DNA of 64,000 nt, from positions 160,993-224,992 of the forward strand of contig JANQKV010000060.1 in the NCBI GenBank assembly GCA_028280945.1, given 5' to 3'. The notes under the pieces were generated by a model that worked only from the letters and a program-made list of their open reading frames with translations, was not told the origin of the DNA and ran no database searches. The first letter of the stretch is position 1. Every line of letters starts with the position of its first letter. This DNA is from Opitutaceae bacterium (lineage in GTDB: Bacteria; Verrucomicrobiota; Verrucomicrobiia; Opitutales; Opitutaceae). Made by a program: the position numbers and the translations under genes. This document shows positions 47,976-56,365 of this stretch, piece after piece.

Positions 47976-49172
47976 TCAGGATTCCTCGGCGGATTCCTCA
48001 GAGGTCTGGGTTTCCGCGACTTGTTCTCCGGCAGGGAGCAGATCCGGATTCACCACCTTCACCGGGGCCTCGTCCTTCAAGCCGGTTTGGCCGAGAATGA
48101 TCACCGGGTCGCCTTCTTCGAGACCGGACCGGATCTCAATGATGTCCGCCGTCTCAAAGCCTGCGTCCAGGGGCAGCCGCTTGGCGAGGCCGTCCTTGAC
48201 CGTGAAAATAAACTGGTCGCCGCCGTCGTAAACGATGGCGCGCTTCGGCGCGAGCAGCGCCGCGGGCCGTTCCTCGGTCGTAATGGCGGCCCGGACGAAC
48301 AAGCCCGGGACGATGGTATTGTCGGGGTTTTTCACGCCAACGGTAACCTTGAAGGTGCCGCTCTGGGGATCGATGACGGGGCTGATGCGCTTCACCCAGG
48401 CTTCGAATTCCTGATCAGGCAGGAAGTCAGAGGTGATGGTCGCAAGTTGTCCGGGAGCAACGATGGGCAGGTAGCGTCCCGGCACAAAAACGCGCGCCAC
48501 CATGTCCTGCAGGCTGACGAGCGAAAACAGCCGGGTGGAGTTGCCGACGCGGGCGCCAACCTGCACGTCCCGCTCGGAGACAACGCCGTCGAATGGCGCG
48601 CGCACGGTTGCATGGTCCAGCCGGATCCTGGCGCGATCATAGCGCAGTCGCATCTGCTCGAGCTGGAACTTCGCATTCTCGAACTCCTGCTGATTGATGA
48701 GATTGCGTTCGAAGAGGCTTTGGGTGCGTTCAAATTCCGCGGTCTGCTGATCAAGGTTGACCCGGGCTTCGTCGGCATCGACCCGCCATTCGCGTTCATC
48801 GATGCGAACGAGCGGATCGCCGGCCTTCACATGGTCGCCTTCCTCAACCAGCAACTCTTCGACTTGGCCGGCGACCTGGGGATACAGGTCGACGGTCGAT
48901 TCGGTTTCCAAGGTGGAGTTGAAGGCGAGGGTGGCGGCGATGGGACCACGTGTAACCGAGGCCACTTGGACCGGGACAGGATCAGCGCGTTTCTCAGGAC
49001 GCTTCTGTCCCTCGCCATTCTCGGCGGTTTGTTCGGTCTTGGTGGAATCGTCCTCCGCCTTGGCGGTGTCGGTTTCGCCGTCGCTGCTGCAGCCGGAAAG
49101 CATCCAGGCGGCACAGCTCAGGCCAGCCGCCAGCAGCCAGGGACGTGACGAGGAAGGTAGGAAAGTATGCAC
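47976..49172 (-). CDS. RND periplasmic adaptor (membrane fusion protein), lipoprotein
   Basis: A 398-residue adaptor. The signal ends in a lipobox LSGC with C28, so it is lipid-anchored. An acidic, Thr/Lys-rich linker leads to the lipoyl/barrel-sandwich part ('VDLYPQVAGQVEELLVEEGD', 'DHATVRAPFDGVVSERDVQV'). An alpha-hairpin lies between them (residues about 130-185), followed by the beta-barrel and membrane-proximal domains. It connects the inner-membrane RND pumps to an outer-membrane channel. First gene of a three-gene operon with the permeases at 47951 and 44063. Two overlapping palindromes at 49221-49245 lie about 50 bases upstream. Confidence 0.88.
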   Translation of the reverse strand: MHTFLPSSSRPWLLAAGLSCAAWMLSGCSSDGETDTAKAEDDSTKTEQTAENGEGQKRPEKRADPVPVQVASVTRGPIAATLAFNSTLETESTVDLYPQVAGQVEELLVEEGDHVKAGDPLVRIDEREWRVDADEARVNLDQQTAEFERTQSLFERNLINQQEFENAKFQLEQMRLRYDRARIRLDHATVRAPFDGVVSERDVQVGARVGNSTRLFSLVSLQDMVARVFVPGRYLPIVAPGQLATITSDFLPDQEFEAWVKRISPVIDPQSGTFKVTVGVKNPDNTIVPGLFVRAAITTEERPAALLAPKRAIVYDGGDQFIFTVKDGLAKRLPLDAGFETADIIEIRSGLEEGDPVIILGQTGLKDEAPVKVVNPDLLPAGEQVAETQTSEESAEES

Positions 49173-49220
49173 GGGAGAATAGGATCTAGTGGTAGGAATG
49201 AGTAACAGCCAGTGCCGATA

Positions 49221-49245
49221 CGAGTAATACTCGGATTCATCCGAG
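49221..49245. promoter_or_regulatory. Overlapping dyads upstream of RND operon
   Basis: CGAGTAATACTCG (49221-49233) and CTCGGATTCATCCGAG (49230-49245) overlap and are both dyads. The second has seven-base arms around TC. They lie 49-73 bases before the adaptor start, where a local repressor or activator of an efflux operon often binds. No regulator gene is adjacent, so the binder is unknown. Confidence 0.42.
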
Positions 49246-49336
49246 AAGTTGCGGCTTTTTTTGATAAACGATTATTTCCGAGGTCGAACGGGTCTTCACT
49301 GGGTTAAATGGGGCTTTTTGAGGTGCACTGGCCGGG

Positions 49337-50068
49337 TTGCTCCGCTGGATTACGCGGCTTATGCCGCCCGATGAATCGGAAAATGAGTCCTATATTGCCC
49401 AGGTGCGGTTGGTGGGAGACATCGGGCAGGGTTCCGTCAAGCAGCTCCCGGGATTCCGCAAGGGGCGGCACACGGTGCCCGACTCCTTATCGCCGGCGAC
49501 GCAGTCCTTCTTTGCCCGCATCATTGCCGAGCGGGTCGCCGGGGAGGGTGAGGAGTGGTTCCAACGCGCGAAAACCGAGCTTAAAACCAAGCGCAAGGAA
49601 CTGACGCTGGAGGTGACATCTCCCGGTGCGATGCTGACGGCCAAGGATTTTATTTTTGAGATCAGCTACGCGTTGGAACCGGACGATCCGGGCAGATTTG
49701 GGGGGCAACACCTGCTGCACGACCTGCGGGGGGAGCGGGTGGGGGCGGCCGCGTTTGATCGCCTGTTTGCCGGGTTGTTCAACGAGATCGTGTTCGATTT
49801 GACCAAGGGGGTTTCGGTGGAGGAAGTCATCGATGCGGTCGAGGAGCTCGATGAAAGCGGTGGCATGACCGTCGACTACCCAGCCGATTGCTCCCACTGC
49901 GTGCTGCGGGTGGCGGGCGTCGAGGCGGAGGTGTTTTGCGACGGCTCGTCGCTGCGGATGACGTTTCCGCGTGCGGGTGGTCCCTCCGAACTTATCGAAG
50001 CGTTTGCGACGGTGCGGCACGCCTTCCGATTGAGCAAAAAGACACCCCTGGCCGGACTGCTGGCCTAG
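49337..50068 (+). CDS. Hypothetical protein, unknown family
   Basis: Up to 243 residues, with no signal peptide and no clear membrane helix; mixed alpha/beta and acidic. Recognisable pieces are 'RLVGDIGQGSVKQLPGFRKG', 'WFQRAKTELKTKRKELTLEV', 'YALEPDDPGRFGG', and near the end 'DCSHCVLRVAGVEAEVFCDG' with two nearby cysteines. I do not recognise a family and infer no function. The start is unsure: a TTG at 49337 or an ATG at 49361 (PPDESENES), neither with a strong ribosome site. It stands alone between the divergent efflux operon and the GH43 gene. Codon use looks like its neighbours. Confidence 0.6.
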   Translation: MLRWITRLMPPDESENESYIAQVRLVGDIGQGSVKQLPGFRKGRHTVPDSLSPATQSFFARIIAERVAGEGEEWFQRAKTELKTKRKELTLEVTSPGAMLTAKDFIFEISYALEPDDPGRFGGQHLLHDLRGERVGAAAFDRLFAGLFNEIVFDLTKGVSVEEVIDAVEELDESGGMTVDYPADCSHCVLRVAGVEAEVFCDGSSLRMTFPRAGGPSELIEAFATVRHAFRLSKKTPLAGLLA

Positions 50069-50166
50069 GTCAAGCAGCGCGGCGTGAAGGAGGCGTCGGA
50101 TGGCCCGGCCTAACGATCCCACGCGATTCGCTTAGACGGATTTGGGCCGGGCTACTACCAGAACCC

Positions 50167-51219
50167 ATGCTTTCGAAATTGAACTTGGCCCGATATTGGC
50201 CGGTGACTCCGGCGACGTTGACGATCTGGGGCGTGTTGGCGGCAGTCATCTGCTGTTCCGGAGCGAGTGAGTCTTTCCCGGTGCCGCGTGACCGGCTATA
50301 TGTGCGGGATCCGTTTGTCTGGGTGGATCGGGAAAACGAACTCTACTATCTCTGCGCCGCCCGGGAGTTTCCGGATGGGGAAGGCGGGTTTCGGGTGGGC
50401 GTGGGGGTTTACGTTTCGAAAGACCTGGAAAACTGGTCTTCCGGTTACCCGGTTTTTGTGGCCGACGCCGAAACCAACCCGTGGGCCTACCAAGATGTGT
50501 GGGCACCGGAGATTCACTCGATTGGAGACAAGTATTACCTTTTCGTGACGATGACTTCACACGAGCAGCACGGTCCGCCGGTGGACAAACGCAGGCAACC
50601 CAAGCGGGGCACACAGATCTTTGTCGCCGATTCCGCCATCGGGCCGTTCAAGCCTTTTGCCGACCGACCGCATACCAATGAGGCCTGGATCACGCTGGAT
50701 GGCACGCCTTGGTTCGAGGACGGCAAGTGGTGGATGATATACTGCCACGAGTGGGCGCAGATCGTCGACGGCACGATGGACCTGATCCAACTGAAGGATG
50801 ATTTCTCGGCGACGACGGGGGAGAATCTCAAGCTCTTCAAGGCAACCGATGCGCCGTGGGTGATCAGCTTGGCGGAATGGTCACAAGGCCGCAACGCCCA
50901 CGGCTACATCACCGACGGTCCGTGGATGCATTTTACGCAGTCGGGGCGCTTGGTCATGATTTGGTCGAGTTTCACGGAAACGGGTTACGCCATCGGCCGG
51001 GCGTATTCCGACAGCGGGTCCATCAAGGGGCCGTGGATCCAGGATCCGGAGCCGATGATCAACCAAAACGGCGGCCACGGCATGATCTTCCGCGACCTCG
51101 CGGGCAGGCTGCGCCTGGCGCTGCACTACCCCAACGACCACCACTCCGCCCGGGCCTACTTTCTCGAACTGGACGATTCCGGAGATACGCTGGAATTGAC
51201 TGAGCCATTTGAGCCGTAG
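50167..51219 (+). CDS. GH43-type glycoside hydrolase
   Basis: A 350-residue exported five-bladed propeller enzyme. A hydrophobic leader (about residues 15-32) precedes 'PRDRLYVRDPFVWVDRENE' with likely general base D48. The second blade has 'VWAPEIHSIGDKYYLFVT', D178 follows in 'WITLDGTPWFEDG', and an acidic residue, E195, lies in 'IYCHEWAQ'. At the usual acid position of many GH43 enzymes (T-E-G-P) it reads 'YITDGPWMHFTQSG', an Asp form. The substrate is probably an arabinose- or xylose-type or related linkage, but not certain. It precedes the AT-rich islet and the Gfo/Idh pair. The ATG at 50167 begins the leader. Confidence 0.8.
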   Translation: MLSKLNLARYWPVTPATLTIWGVLAAVICCSGASESFPVPRDRLYVRDPFVWVDRENELYYLCAAREFPDGEGGFRVGVGVYVSKDLENWSSGYPVFVADAETNPWAYQDVWAPEIHSIGDKYYLFVTMTSHEQHGPPVDKRRQPKRGTQIFVADSAIGPFKPFADRPHTNEAWITLDGTPWFEDGKWWMIYCHEWAQIVDGTMDLIQLKDDFSATTGENLKLFKATDAPWVISLAEWSQGRNAHGYITDGPWMHFTQSGRLVMIWSSFTETGYAIGRAYSDSGSIKGPWIQDPEPMINQNGGHGMIFRDLAGRLRLALHYPNDHHSARAYFLELDDSGDTLELTEPFEP

Positions 51220-51289
51220 CTCACTGATATCAAAAACTGAATCGTCGCAACGAATCAGCCGACAAGGGTGGTATTCTGGAACAGACAAG

Positions 51290-51329
51290 TCTGAACGTTG
51301 AAGGTTTGTCGGAGTCCAAGGGGTTGTGC
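51290..51329. repeat. Left copy of a 40-base direct repeat
   Basis: The 40 bases from 51290 (TCTGAACGTTGAAGGTTTGT and on) match 52134-52173 in 37 of 40 positions. It lies 71 bases after the GH43 stop, at the left edge of an AT-rich stretch. A weaker related copy begins at 53640 before the second Gfo/Idh gene, so the element seems tied to the Gfo/Idh promoter region. Confidence 0.75.
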
Positions 51330-51380
51330 TAAATAGCCACGGGAACAGTTAGAAAAACAAGGCAAAACTAGTACCAAGGC

Positions 51381-51396
51381 GCACTGTTAACAGTGC
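51381..51396. repeat. Perfect 16-base palindrome in AT-rich gap
   Basis: GCACTGTTAACAGTGC is fully symmetric. It lies in the 397-base stretch between the GH43 stop and the next gene (51220-51616), which otherwise holds the left direct repeat, a small hairpin at 51481-51496 (CTCATT and AATGAG arms) and AT-rich DNA without a gene. It could be a regulator or recombinase site. Confidence 0.5.
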
Positions 51397-51616
51397 ACAT
51401 GTATCCAAATCATGGAGTCAAAACCATATAATAAACCCTCAAACCATGTATTGTTAAAGTCTATCCTTTCCTCAAAGAACCTCATTGACAAATGAGATGT
51501 GAAGACGAGATGTTTGTGGTGCTGTTACTCGACACCTTGGACAGGCACATCTTACCATGTTATCGCAGGAACTCAGAATATTGCCATTTTTGTTCCAATA
51601 ACCGGAGGTGCTTCGA

Positions 51617-52090
51617 ATGCAAATGATAGGTGACTATAAAGAATCAAATAGCTATCGCCGTTTCATTCATATGGCGTTTTGCTTAATGATAGTGCTTTCG
51701 GGTTTATCAATAAGATATAATTCGTTTTCGGAATCATCGTTCAGTGAGACTACTTTGGCACCGGCTGGTGCAATGGCCTTCTGCTTGCTGATTTTTACCA
51801 TTTTTCGATTGGTATCAAGTGGACGTAAATTACTTCGCTCAATCACTCATCGAATTGCCTGGAATACCATAAAGACTTCGGCGAAATTTCTTGTTCCGGT
51901 GTTGCTCTCTGTATATATTATATTTTATTTTTTATCGCACACAATTACGATTGAAAATACAAACTTAGTGTATGAAATCAATTTCGGATCCGGTAATTTT
52001 GTGTTGTTTGGGATTATTTTTACGATCTATTATATGGTTGGTTTGGTTTTGCAGACGACTCAAAAAGTCAATCATGTCCAGGATGGATAA
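51617..52090 (+). CDS. AT-rich orphan membrane protein, unknown function
   Basis: A 157-residue protein with four probable TM helices (FIHMAFCLMIVLSGLSI, 'APAGAMAFCLLIFTIFRLV', 'FLVPVLLSVYIIFYFLS' and 'FVLFGIIFTIYYMVGLVL') and a basic loop 'SSGRKLLRSITHRIAW'. GGAGG lies eight bases before the ATG at 51617, a good ribosome site. The codons are strongly A/T-ending, unlike every other gene here, so it looks recently acquired. Direct repeats of 40 bases flank the segment. There are no motifs that reveal function; short membrane proteins with this layout are seen among toxins, immunity and phage-exclusion proteins, but nothing here shows such a role. Confidence 0.62.
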   Translation: MQMIGDYKESNSYRRFIHMAFCLMIVLSGLSIRYNSFSESSFSETTLAPAGAMAFCLLIFTIFRLVSSGRKLLRSITHRIAWNTIKTSAKFLVPVLLSVYIIFYFLSHTITIENTNLVYEINFGSGNFVLFGIIFTIYYMVGLVLQTTQKVNHVQDG

Positions 52091-52133
52091 AAATAACTGC
52101 CTACATATAAGACTCCTTCGGTCGGATTGTTGG

Positions 52134-52173
52134 TCTGAACGTTGAAGATTTGTCGGGGTCCGAGGGGTTGTGC
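52134..52173. repeat. Right copy of the 40-base direct repeat
   Basis: 37 of 40 bases match 51290-51329. It lies 32 bases before the ATG of the first Gfo/Idh gene, so it may contain that gene's promoter or operator. Codon-poor, AT-rich DNA ends right here on the left side. Confidence 0.75.
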
Positions 52174-52204
52174 CCTTGGTGACGTCTGCTTCCAATGTCG
52201 ATTA

Positions 52205-53596
52205 ATGGAACCCCGCCCCGATGTTTCCCGCCCAGCGGCGGACCCCGCCCCTTCAAACTTAAATCTGCCCCGCCGCAGATTTCTCCAACGGTGCATGGCG
52301 GTGGCTGCGGCGACGGGATTGCCCGCATGGTTGGTTGAATCGCGGTTGGCGGCGGCAGCGGAATCTGCAAGCACGGCGCCTTCGAGCCTGAACCGACCTC
52401 ATGTTGCGCTCATCGGCTGCGGTGGCATGGGCCAGGCGGATGCGGGGAATATCGCCCACCATGCCGATGTGGTCGCCGTGTGCGACGTTGATGCCGACCG
52501 GGCGGCCGAGGCAGCGGAGGAGCTGACCTGGGATGGCAAGGTGCCGGAGATTGTACGTGATTTTCGGGAGCTATTGGCCCGGGACGACATCGACATCGTC
52601 ATCAACGCCACGCCGGATCATTGGCATACCCTGGTGAATTTGGCCGCGGCGAAAGCGGGCAAAGACATCTATGCCGAGAAGCCGCTCACCCTCACGGTGG
52701 CCGAGGGCCGACGGGTTGTCGACGCCGTCACCAAAAACCGGATCGTCCTCCAGACGGGCAGCCAGCAGCGAAGCTCGATTCGTTTTCGTTTGGCGCGTGA
52801 CCTGGTCACGTCAGGCCGCATCGGGGCCTTGCGCAAAATCGATGTCTGGTTGCCCGCCGGGTTGCGGGAGGGCCCGTTCGCACCGGAAGTCGCTCCGGAT
52901 AACCTCAACTGGGATTTCTGGCAGGGACCGGCCCCGCTTCATTCCTATGTGCCGCAACGCACCCACCTCTATTTTCGGTATTGGTATGATTATTCCGGCG
53001 GCACGATGACCGACTGGGGGGCACACCACATCGACATCGCCAACTGGGTGACGGGGCATGAGGCCCCGAAACGGATCGAAGCTCGTCGACTGGCGGAGCC
53101 CATCCCGGGCGGCTACACCGCAATCAGCGAATACGACGTGCGATACACCTATCCGGATGGGTTGCCGCTCAATGTGCACAGCACGGCGGCTGACAGCATC
53201 TTTGGCACCGCCAAGGATCGAGCGGGGCAGCGTCATGGTGTGCTGTTCACCGGGGAGTCGGGTTGGCTGTGGGTGAATCGCGGTCAGATCAAGGCCAGCT
53301 CCCGCGATATTCTGCGCCGTGATCCGGAAAAGGAGCATTCGCATGTTCAGATGACCGGCGACCACATGACCAATTTCATGGCTTGCGTGGAGTCGCGGGA
53401 GAAACCGATTTGCCACGCCGAGGTCGGTCATCGTTCTGCTTCGATGTGCCACCTCGGCGTGATCGCATTGCGGACCGGCTTGCCACTGGAGTGGGACGCG
53501 GCCAACGAGCGTTTTGTCGGTGAGCACGCCGGACGGGCCAATGCTTATTTGGAGCGGGAGATGCGCGCTCCTTACGATCTGTCTTTCGCCGGCTAG
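52205..53596 (+). CDS. Gfo/Idh/MocA-family oxidoreductase, Tat-exported, copy 1
   Basis: A 463-residue protein. Tat-type signal 'PRRRFLQRCMAVAAATGLPA', then a Rossmann domain ('HVALIGCGGMGQADAGNIAH', 'VVAVCDVDADRA'). The family 'EKP' motif is in 'YAEKPLTLTVAEGRRV', with the C-terminal domain motif 'TDWGAHHIDIANWVTG'. The family uses NAD(P) to oxidise or reduce sugars and inositols, and some members hydrolyse glycosides. An exported member must keep its cofactor bound through Tat folding. I chose ATG 52205, which gives the usual short n-region; a TTG 21 codons earlier lies inside the direct repeat. The gene at 53691 is a close tandem copy. Confidence 0.85.
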   Translation: MEPRPDVSRPAADPAPSNLNLPRRRFLQRCMAVAAATGLPAWLVESRLAAAAESASTAPSSLNRPHVALIGCGGMGQADAGNIAHHADVVAVCDVDADRAAEAAEELTWDGKVPEIVRDFRELLARDDIDIVINATPDHWHTLVNLAAAKAGKDIYAEKPLTLTVAEGRRVVDAVTKNRIVLQTGSQQRSSIRFRLARDLVTSGRIGALRKIDVWLPAGLREGPFAPEVAPDNLNWDFWQGPAPLHSYVPQRTHLYFRYWYDYSGGTMTDWGAHHIDIANWVTGHEAPKRIEARRLAEPIPGGYTAISEYDVRYTYPDGLPLNVHSTAADSIFGTAKDRAGQRHGVLFTGESGWLWVNRGQIKASSRDILRRDPEKEHSHVQMTGDHMTNFMACVESREKPICHAEVGHRSASMCHLGVIALRTGLPLEWDAANERFVGEHAGRANAYLEREMRAPYDLSFAG

Positions 53597-53690
53597 CCCA
53601 GCTTGGCTCGAGTTCTTGGATGATCTTCGCCGTGGGAGGACTCAACGTTGAAGAATTGCCCCGGGGGAGTGGTTTGCTCGAATCCGACCG

Positions 53691-55103
53691 ATGGTTTCAG
53701 ATCCAGTTGCAATGTCCCCTGCCTCAAACCCCGATCCCACGCCTGAAACTCCCGGTAAATCCGATCTCAATTTGCCCCGCCGCCGGTTCTTGCAGCGATG
53801 CATGACGGTCGCAGCGGCGACGGGGCTGCCCGCTTGGCTGGTTGAGTCCCGATTGGCCGCCGCAGAGGAATCAGCGACGAAGTCGATGTCGGGGATAAAT
53901 CGACCCCACGTTGCACTCATCGGTTGCGGCGGCATGGGCAAGTGGGACGCGAGCAACGCGGCGAATTACGGTGATGTGGTAGCGGTGTGCGATGTGGATG
54001 CCGACCGGGCGGAGGAGGCCGTCACCGAGTTGGCCAAGGACCGGAAGGCCCCCGAGGTGGTGCGTGATTTTCGTCAGATCATGGCCCGCGACGACATTGA
54101 TGTGATCGTCAACGCGACCCCGGATCATTGGCACTCGCTTGTTAACATTGCGGCTGCTCGCGCGGGCAAGGACGTTTACTCAGAGAAGCCGTTGACGCTG
54201 ACCGTCAGAGAAGGCCGGCGGGTGGTTGAAGAGGTTGAGCAAGCTGGCATCGTCCTGCAGACGGGCACCCAGCAGCGCAGCTCGCTGCGGTTTCGCATGG
54301 CGGTGAATTTTGTGCGCGAGGGTCGCATCGGAAAGCTGCGCAAGATGGACGTCTGGCTGCCCGCGGGGTTGCGCGAGGGACCCTTCGCCCCGGAGGTCGT
54401 GCCGGATAATCTGAATTGGGATTTTTGGCAGGGTCCCGCGCCGATGCGGCCTTATTCACCAAAACGCACGCACACGTTTTTCCGCTATTGGTATGAGTAT
54501 TCGGGTGGCACGATGACCGATTGGGGAGCACACCATATCGACATCGCGAACTGGGCGACGGGTTTCGAAGCCCCGAGCCGGGTCTTTGGGCAGGTTTTGA
54601 CGGAACCCATTCCCGGTGGCTACACCACCATCCCCGAGTATGACGTGCGGTATACTTATCCCGATGGGGTGGCGCTAAATGTGCACAGCACAAAGGCCGA
54701 CAGTATTTTTGGCGCCCCAGTGATCGAGGACGGGCAGCGCAACGGCATCCTGTTTACCGGCACCGAGGGGTGGCTGTGGGTGAATCGTGGTCAGATCAAA
54801 GCCAGTTCCCGCGACGTGTTGCGGCGCGATGCGAATGCGACGACCAGTCAGCGGGAGATGTCCGGTGACCACATGGGGAATTTCTTCGACTGTGTGCATT
54901 CGCGCCAACGGCCCATTTGTCACGCCGAGGTCGGGCATCGATCGGCTTCCATGTGCCACTTGGGGGTGATTGGACTGAGGACAAGGGAACCGCTGAACTG
55001 GGATGCGAAGGCGGAACGCTTTGTGGGAAGGCACGCGGCTGAAGCCAACTCCTACCTGAGCGCGGAGATGCGGGCTCCCTACGACCTGTCGTTTGTGGGT
55101 TAA
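53691..55103 (+). CDS. Gfo/Idh/MocA-family oxidoreductase, Tat-exported, copy 2
   Basis: A 470-residue protein, with nearly the same design as the gene at 52205: 'PRRRFLQRCMTVAAATGLPA', 'HVALIGCGGMGKWDASNAAN', 'YSEKPLTLTVREGRRV' and 'TDWGAHHIDIANWATG'. Long blocks such as 'LNWDFWQGPAP' and 'CHAEVGHRSASMCHLGVI' are identical. Tandem duplication is the simplest reading; the two may have split substrates. The start may be ATG 53691 or ATG 53712; the second matches the spacing of copy 1 to its upstream element. A related but weaker version of the 40-base element begins near 53640. Role: NAD(P)-linked sugar or cyclitol conversion in the periplasm (family knowledge). Confidence 0.84.
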   Translation: MVSDPVAMSPASNPDPTPETPGKSDLNLPRRRFLQRCMTVAAATGLPAWLVESRLAAAEESATKSMSGINRPHVALIGCGGMGKWDASNAANYGDVVAVCDVDADRAEEAVTELAKDRKAPEVVRDFRQIMARDDIDVIVNATPDHWHSLVNIAAARAGKDVYSEKPLTLTVREGRRVVEEVEQAGIVLQTGTQQRSSLRFRMAVNFVREGRIGKLRKMDVWLPAGLREGPFAPEVVPDNLNWDFWQGPAPMRPYSPKRTHTFFRYWYEYSGGTMTDWGAHHIDIANWATGFEAPSRVFGQVLTEPIPGGYTTIPEYDVRYTYPDGVALNVHSTKADSIFGAPVIEDGQRNGILFTGTEGWLWVNRGQIKASSRDVLRRDANATTSQREMSGDHMGNFFDCVHSRQRPICHAEVGHRSASMCHLGVIGLRTREPLNWDAKAERFVGRHAAEANSYLSAEMRAPYDLSFVG

Positions 55104-55132
55104 AAGGAAAGGCCGCCTCGATCGAGGCGGCC
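55104..55132 (-). terminator. Terminator of the malate dehydrogenase gene
   Basis: Perfect palindrome at 55111-55132 (11-base arms, GGCCGCCTCGA and TCGAGGCGGCC). Read on the minus strand it is followed by TTTCCTTTT, a normal intrinsic terminator after the gene ending at 55171. On the plus strand no T-run follows, so termination of the Gfo/Idh transcript is less clear. Confidence 0.75.
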
Positions 55133-55170
55133 GGGACTGAACCAACTAACCAACGCAAACAGAAAACCGC

Positions 55171-56157
55171 TCAGCCGAGCATATCGGCCACCATCGCACG
55201 TTCGCCGACGAGTTCCTCATTGGTAGCGGCGAGCTTCTTTTGCGAGAATTCGTCGCTGAGGTCGTAGTCGGAGATGACCTCGTAGGAACCCGGGGTTGTC
55301 GTGCGCACCGGCATGCCGGCCCACACCTCCGGATCGAAGCCGTAGGCGCCCTCGCTCTTGACGGCTACCGAGTGGATGGCACCCGGGGTCATGAGATCAC
55401 GAACGTGGTCGACCAGGGCGTTGGCGGCGGAGGCAGCGGAGGAAAGGCCGCGGGCCGCGATGATGGCCGCGCCGCGCTTGCCGACCGTGGAGCAGAAGTC
55501 ACCCTCAAGGTAGGCTTGGTCATTGATGACGTCAGCAGCAGGCTTGCCGTCGATCGTGGCGTGACGGAAGGCGGGATACATCGACGGGCTGTGGTTGCCC
55601 CAAATGTAGATGTCTTTGACATTGGTGAGGTCGACGCCGGCCTTCTTGGCGAGTTGGGCTTGGGCGCGGTTTTGGTCGAGCCGGACCATGGCGGTGAAGC
55701 GATCCGGGGTAAGGCGCTTCGCCTTGGAGGCGGCGATCATGGTGTTGGTATTGGCGGGGTTGCCCACCACGGCGACGCGGGCGTCCTCGGCGGCGACGCG
55801 GTCAATGATCTCGCCTTGGGCGGTGAAGATGACGCCGTTGCCCTTGAGGAGGTCGGCTCGTTCCATGCCGGGGCCGCGGGGCTTGGCTCCCACGAGCAGC
55901 GACCAGTTCGCATCCTTGAATCCGGTTTCACCGTCATCGGTCAGCACCATGCCCTTGAGGAGCGGGAACGCACAGTCGTCGAGCTCCATGGCCACGCCTT
56001 CCAGCGCCTTCATGGCTTGTTCGACGGGGATCTCGATCATTTGCAAGATTACCGGTTGGTCCGGGCCGAACATTTGACCGGAAGCGATGCGGAAGAGGAG
56101 GGAGTAGCCGATTTGACCGGCCGCACCCGTAACTGCGACTCGAATGGGAGTTTTCAT
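55171..56157 (-). CDS. mdh: Malate dehydrogenase (NAD-dependent)
   Basis: A 328-residue enzyme of the longer (about 325-330 residue) malate dehydrogenase group. N-terminal 'VAVTGAAGQIGYSLLFRI' is the NAD-binding loop; 'VGNPANTNTMIAASKA' and 'RFTAMVRLDQNRAQAQLAKK' hold substrate arginine and cofactor contacts; the catalytic histidine is in 'IYIWGNHSPSMYP'. The C-terminal region 'GAYGFDPEVWAGMPVR' is typical of this group. It interconverts malate and oxaloacetate in the TCA cycle, in the cytoplasm. The ATG at 56157 gives the standard MKTPIRVAV start. A hairpin terminator lies after the stop. Monocistronic. Confidence 0.94.
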   Translation of the reverse strand: MKTPIRVAVTGAAGQIGYSLLFRIASGQMFGPDQPVILQMIEIPVEQAMKALEGVAMELDDCAFPLLKGMVLTDDGETGFKDANWSLLVGAKPRGPGMERADLLKGNGVIFTAQGEIIDRVAAEDARVAVVGNPANTNTMIAASKAKRLTPDRFTAMVRLDQNRAQAQLAKKAGVDLTNVKDIYIWGNHSPSMYPAFRHATIDGKPAADVINDQAYLEGDFCSTVGKRGAAIIAARGLSSAASAANALVDHVRDLMTPGAIHSVAVKSEGAYGFDPEVWAGMPVRTTTPGSYEVISDYDLSDEFSQKKLAATNEELVGERAMVADMLG

Positions 56158-56365
56158 GGTTGAAGAAGTAAAAAGGGCGGACACCTAACCACAAACGCGG
56201 CGGGGATGACACGCAGGAATTGCGGTTTTTCGGTCGCTTCGAACGATTTTAATCCAACCGTTCCGAAAAGACAGTCGGGCGTGTTGCGACATCATGGGAG
56301 CAGCAAACAGGCTACAAAATATGTTCATCCACTGGACTAAGCGTTGTTTCTGAATAGCTCGAACG

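Noticed and set aside
52142..52204. TTG start of the first Gfo/Idh gene
   Set aside because: It lies inside the 40-base repeat and adds residues not seen in the tandem copy; ATG 52205 gives a normal Tat leader.
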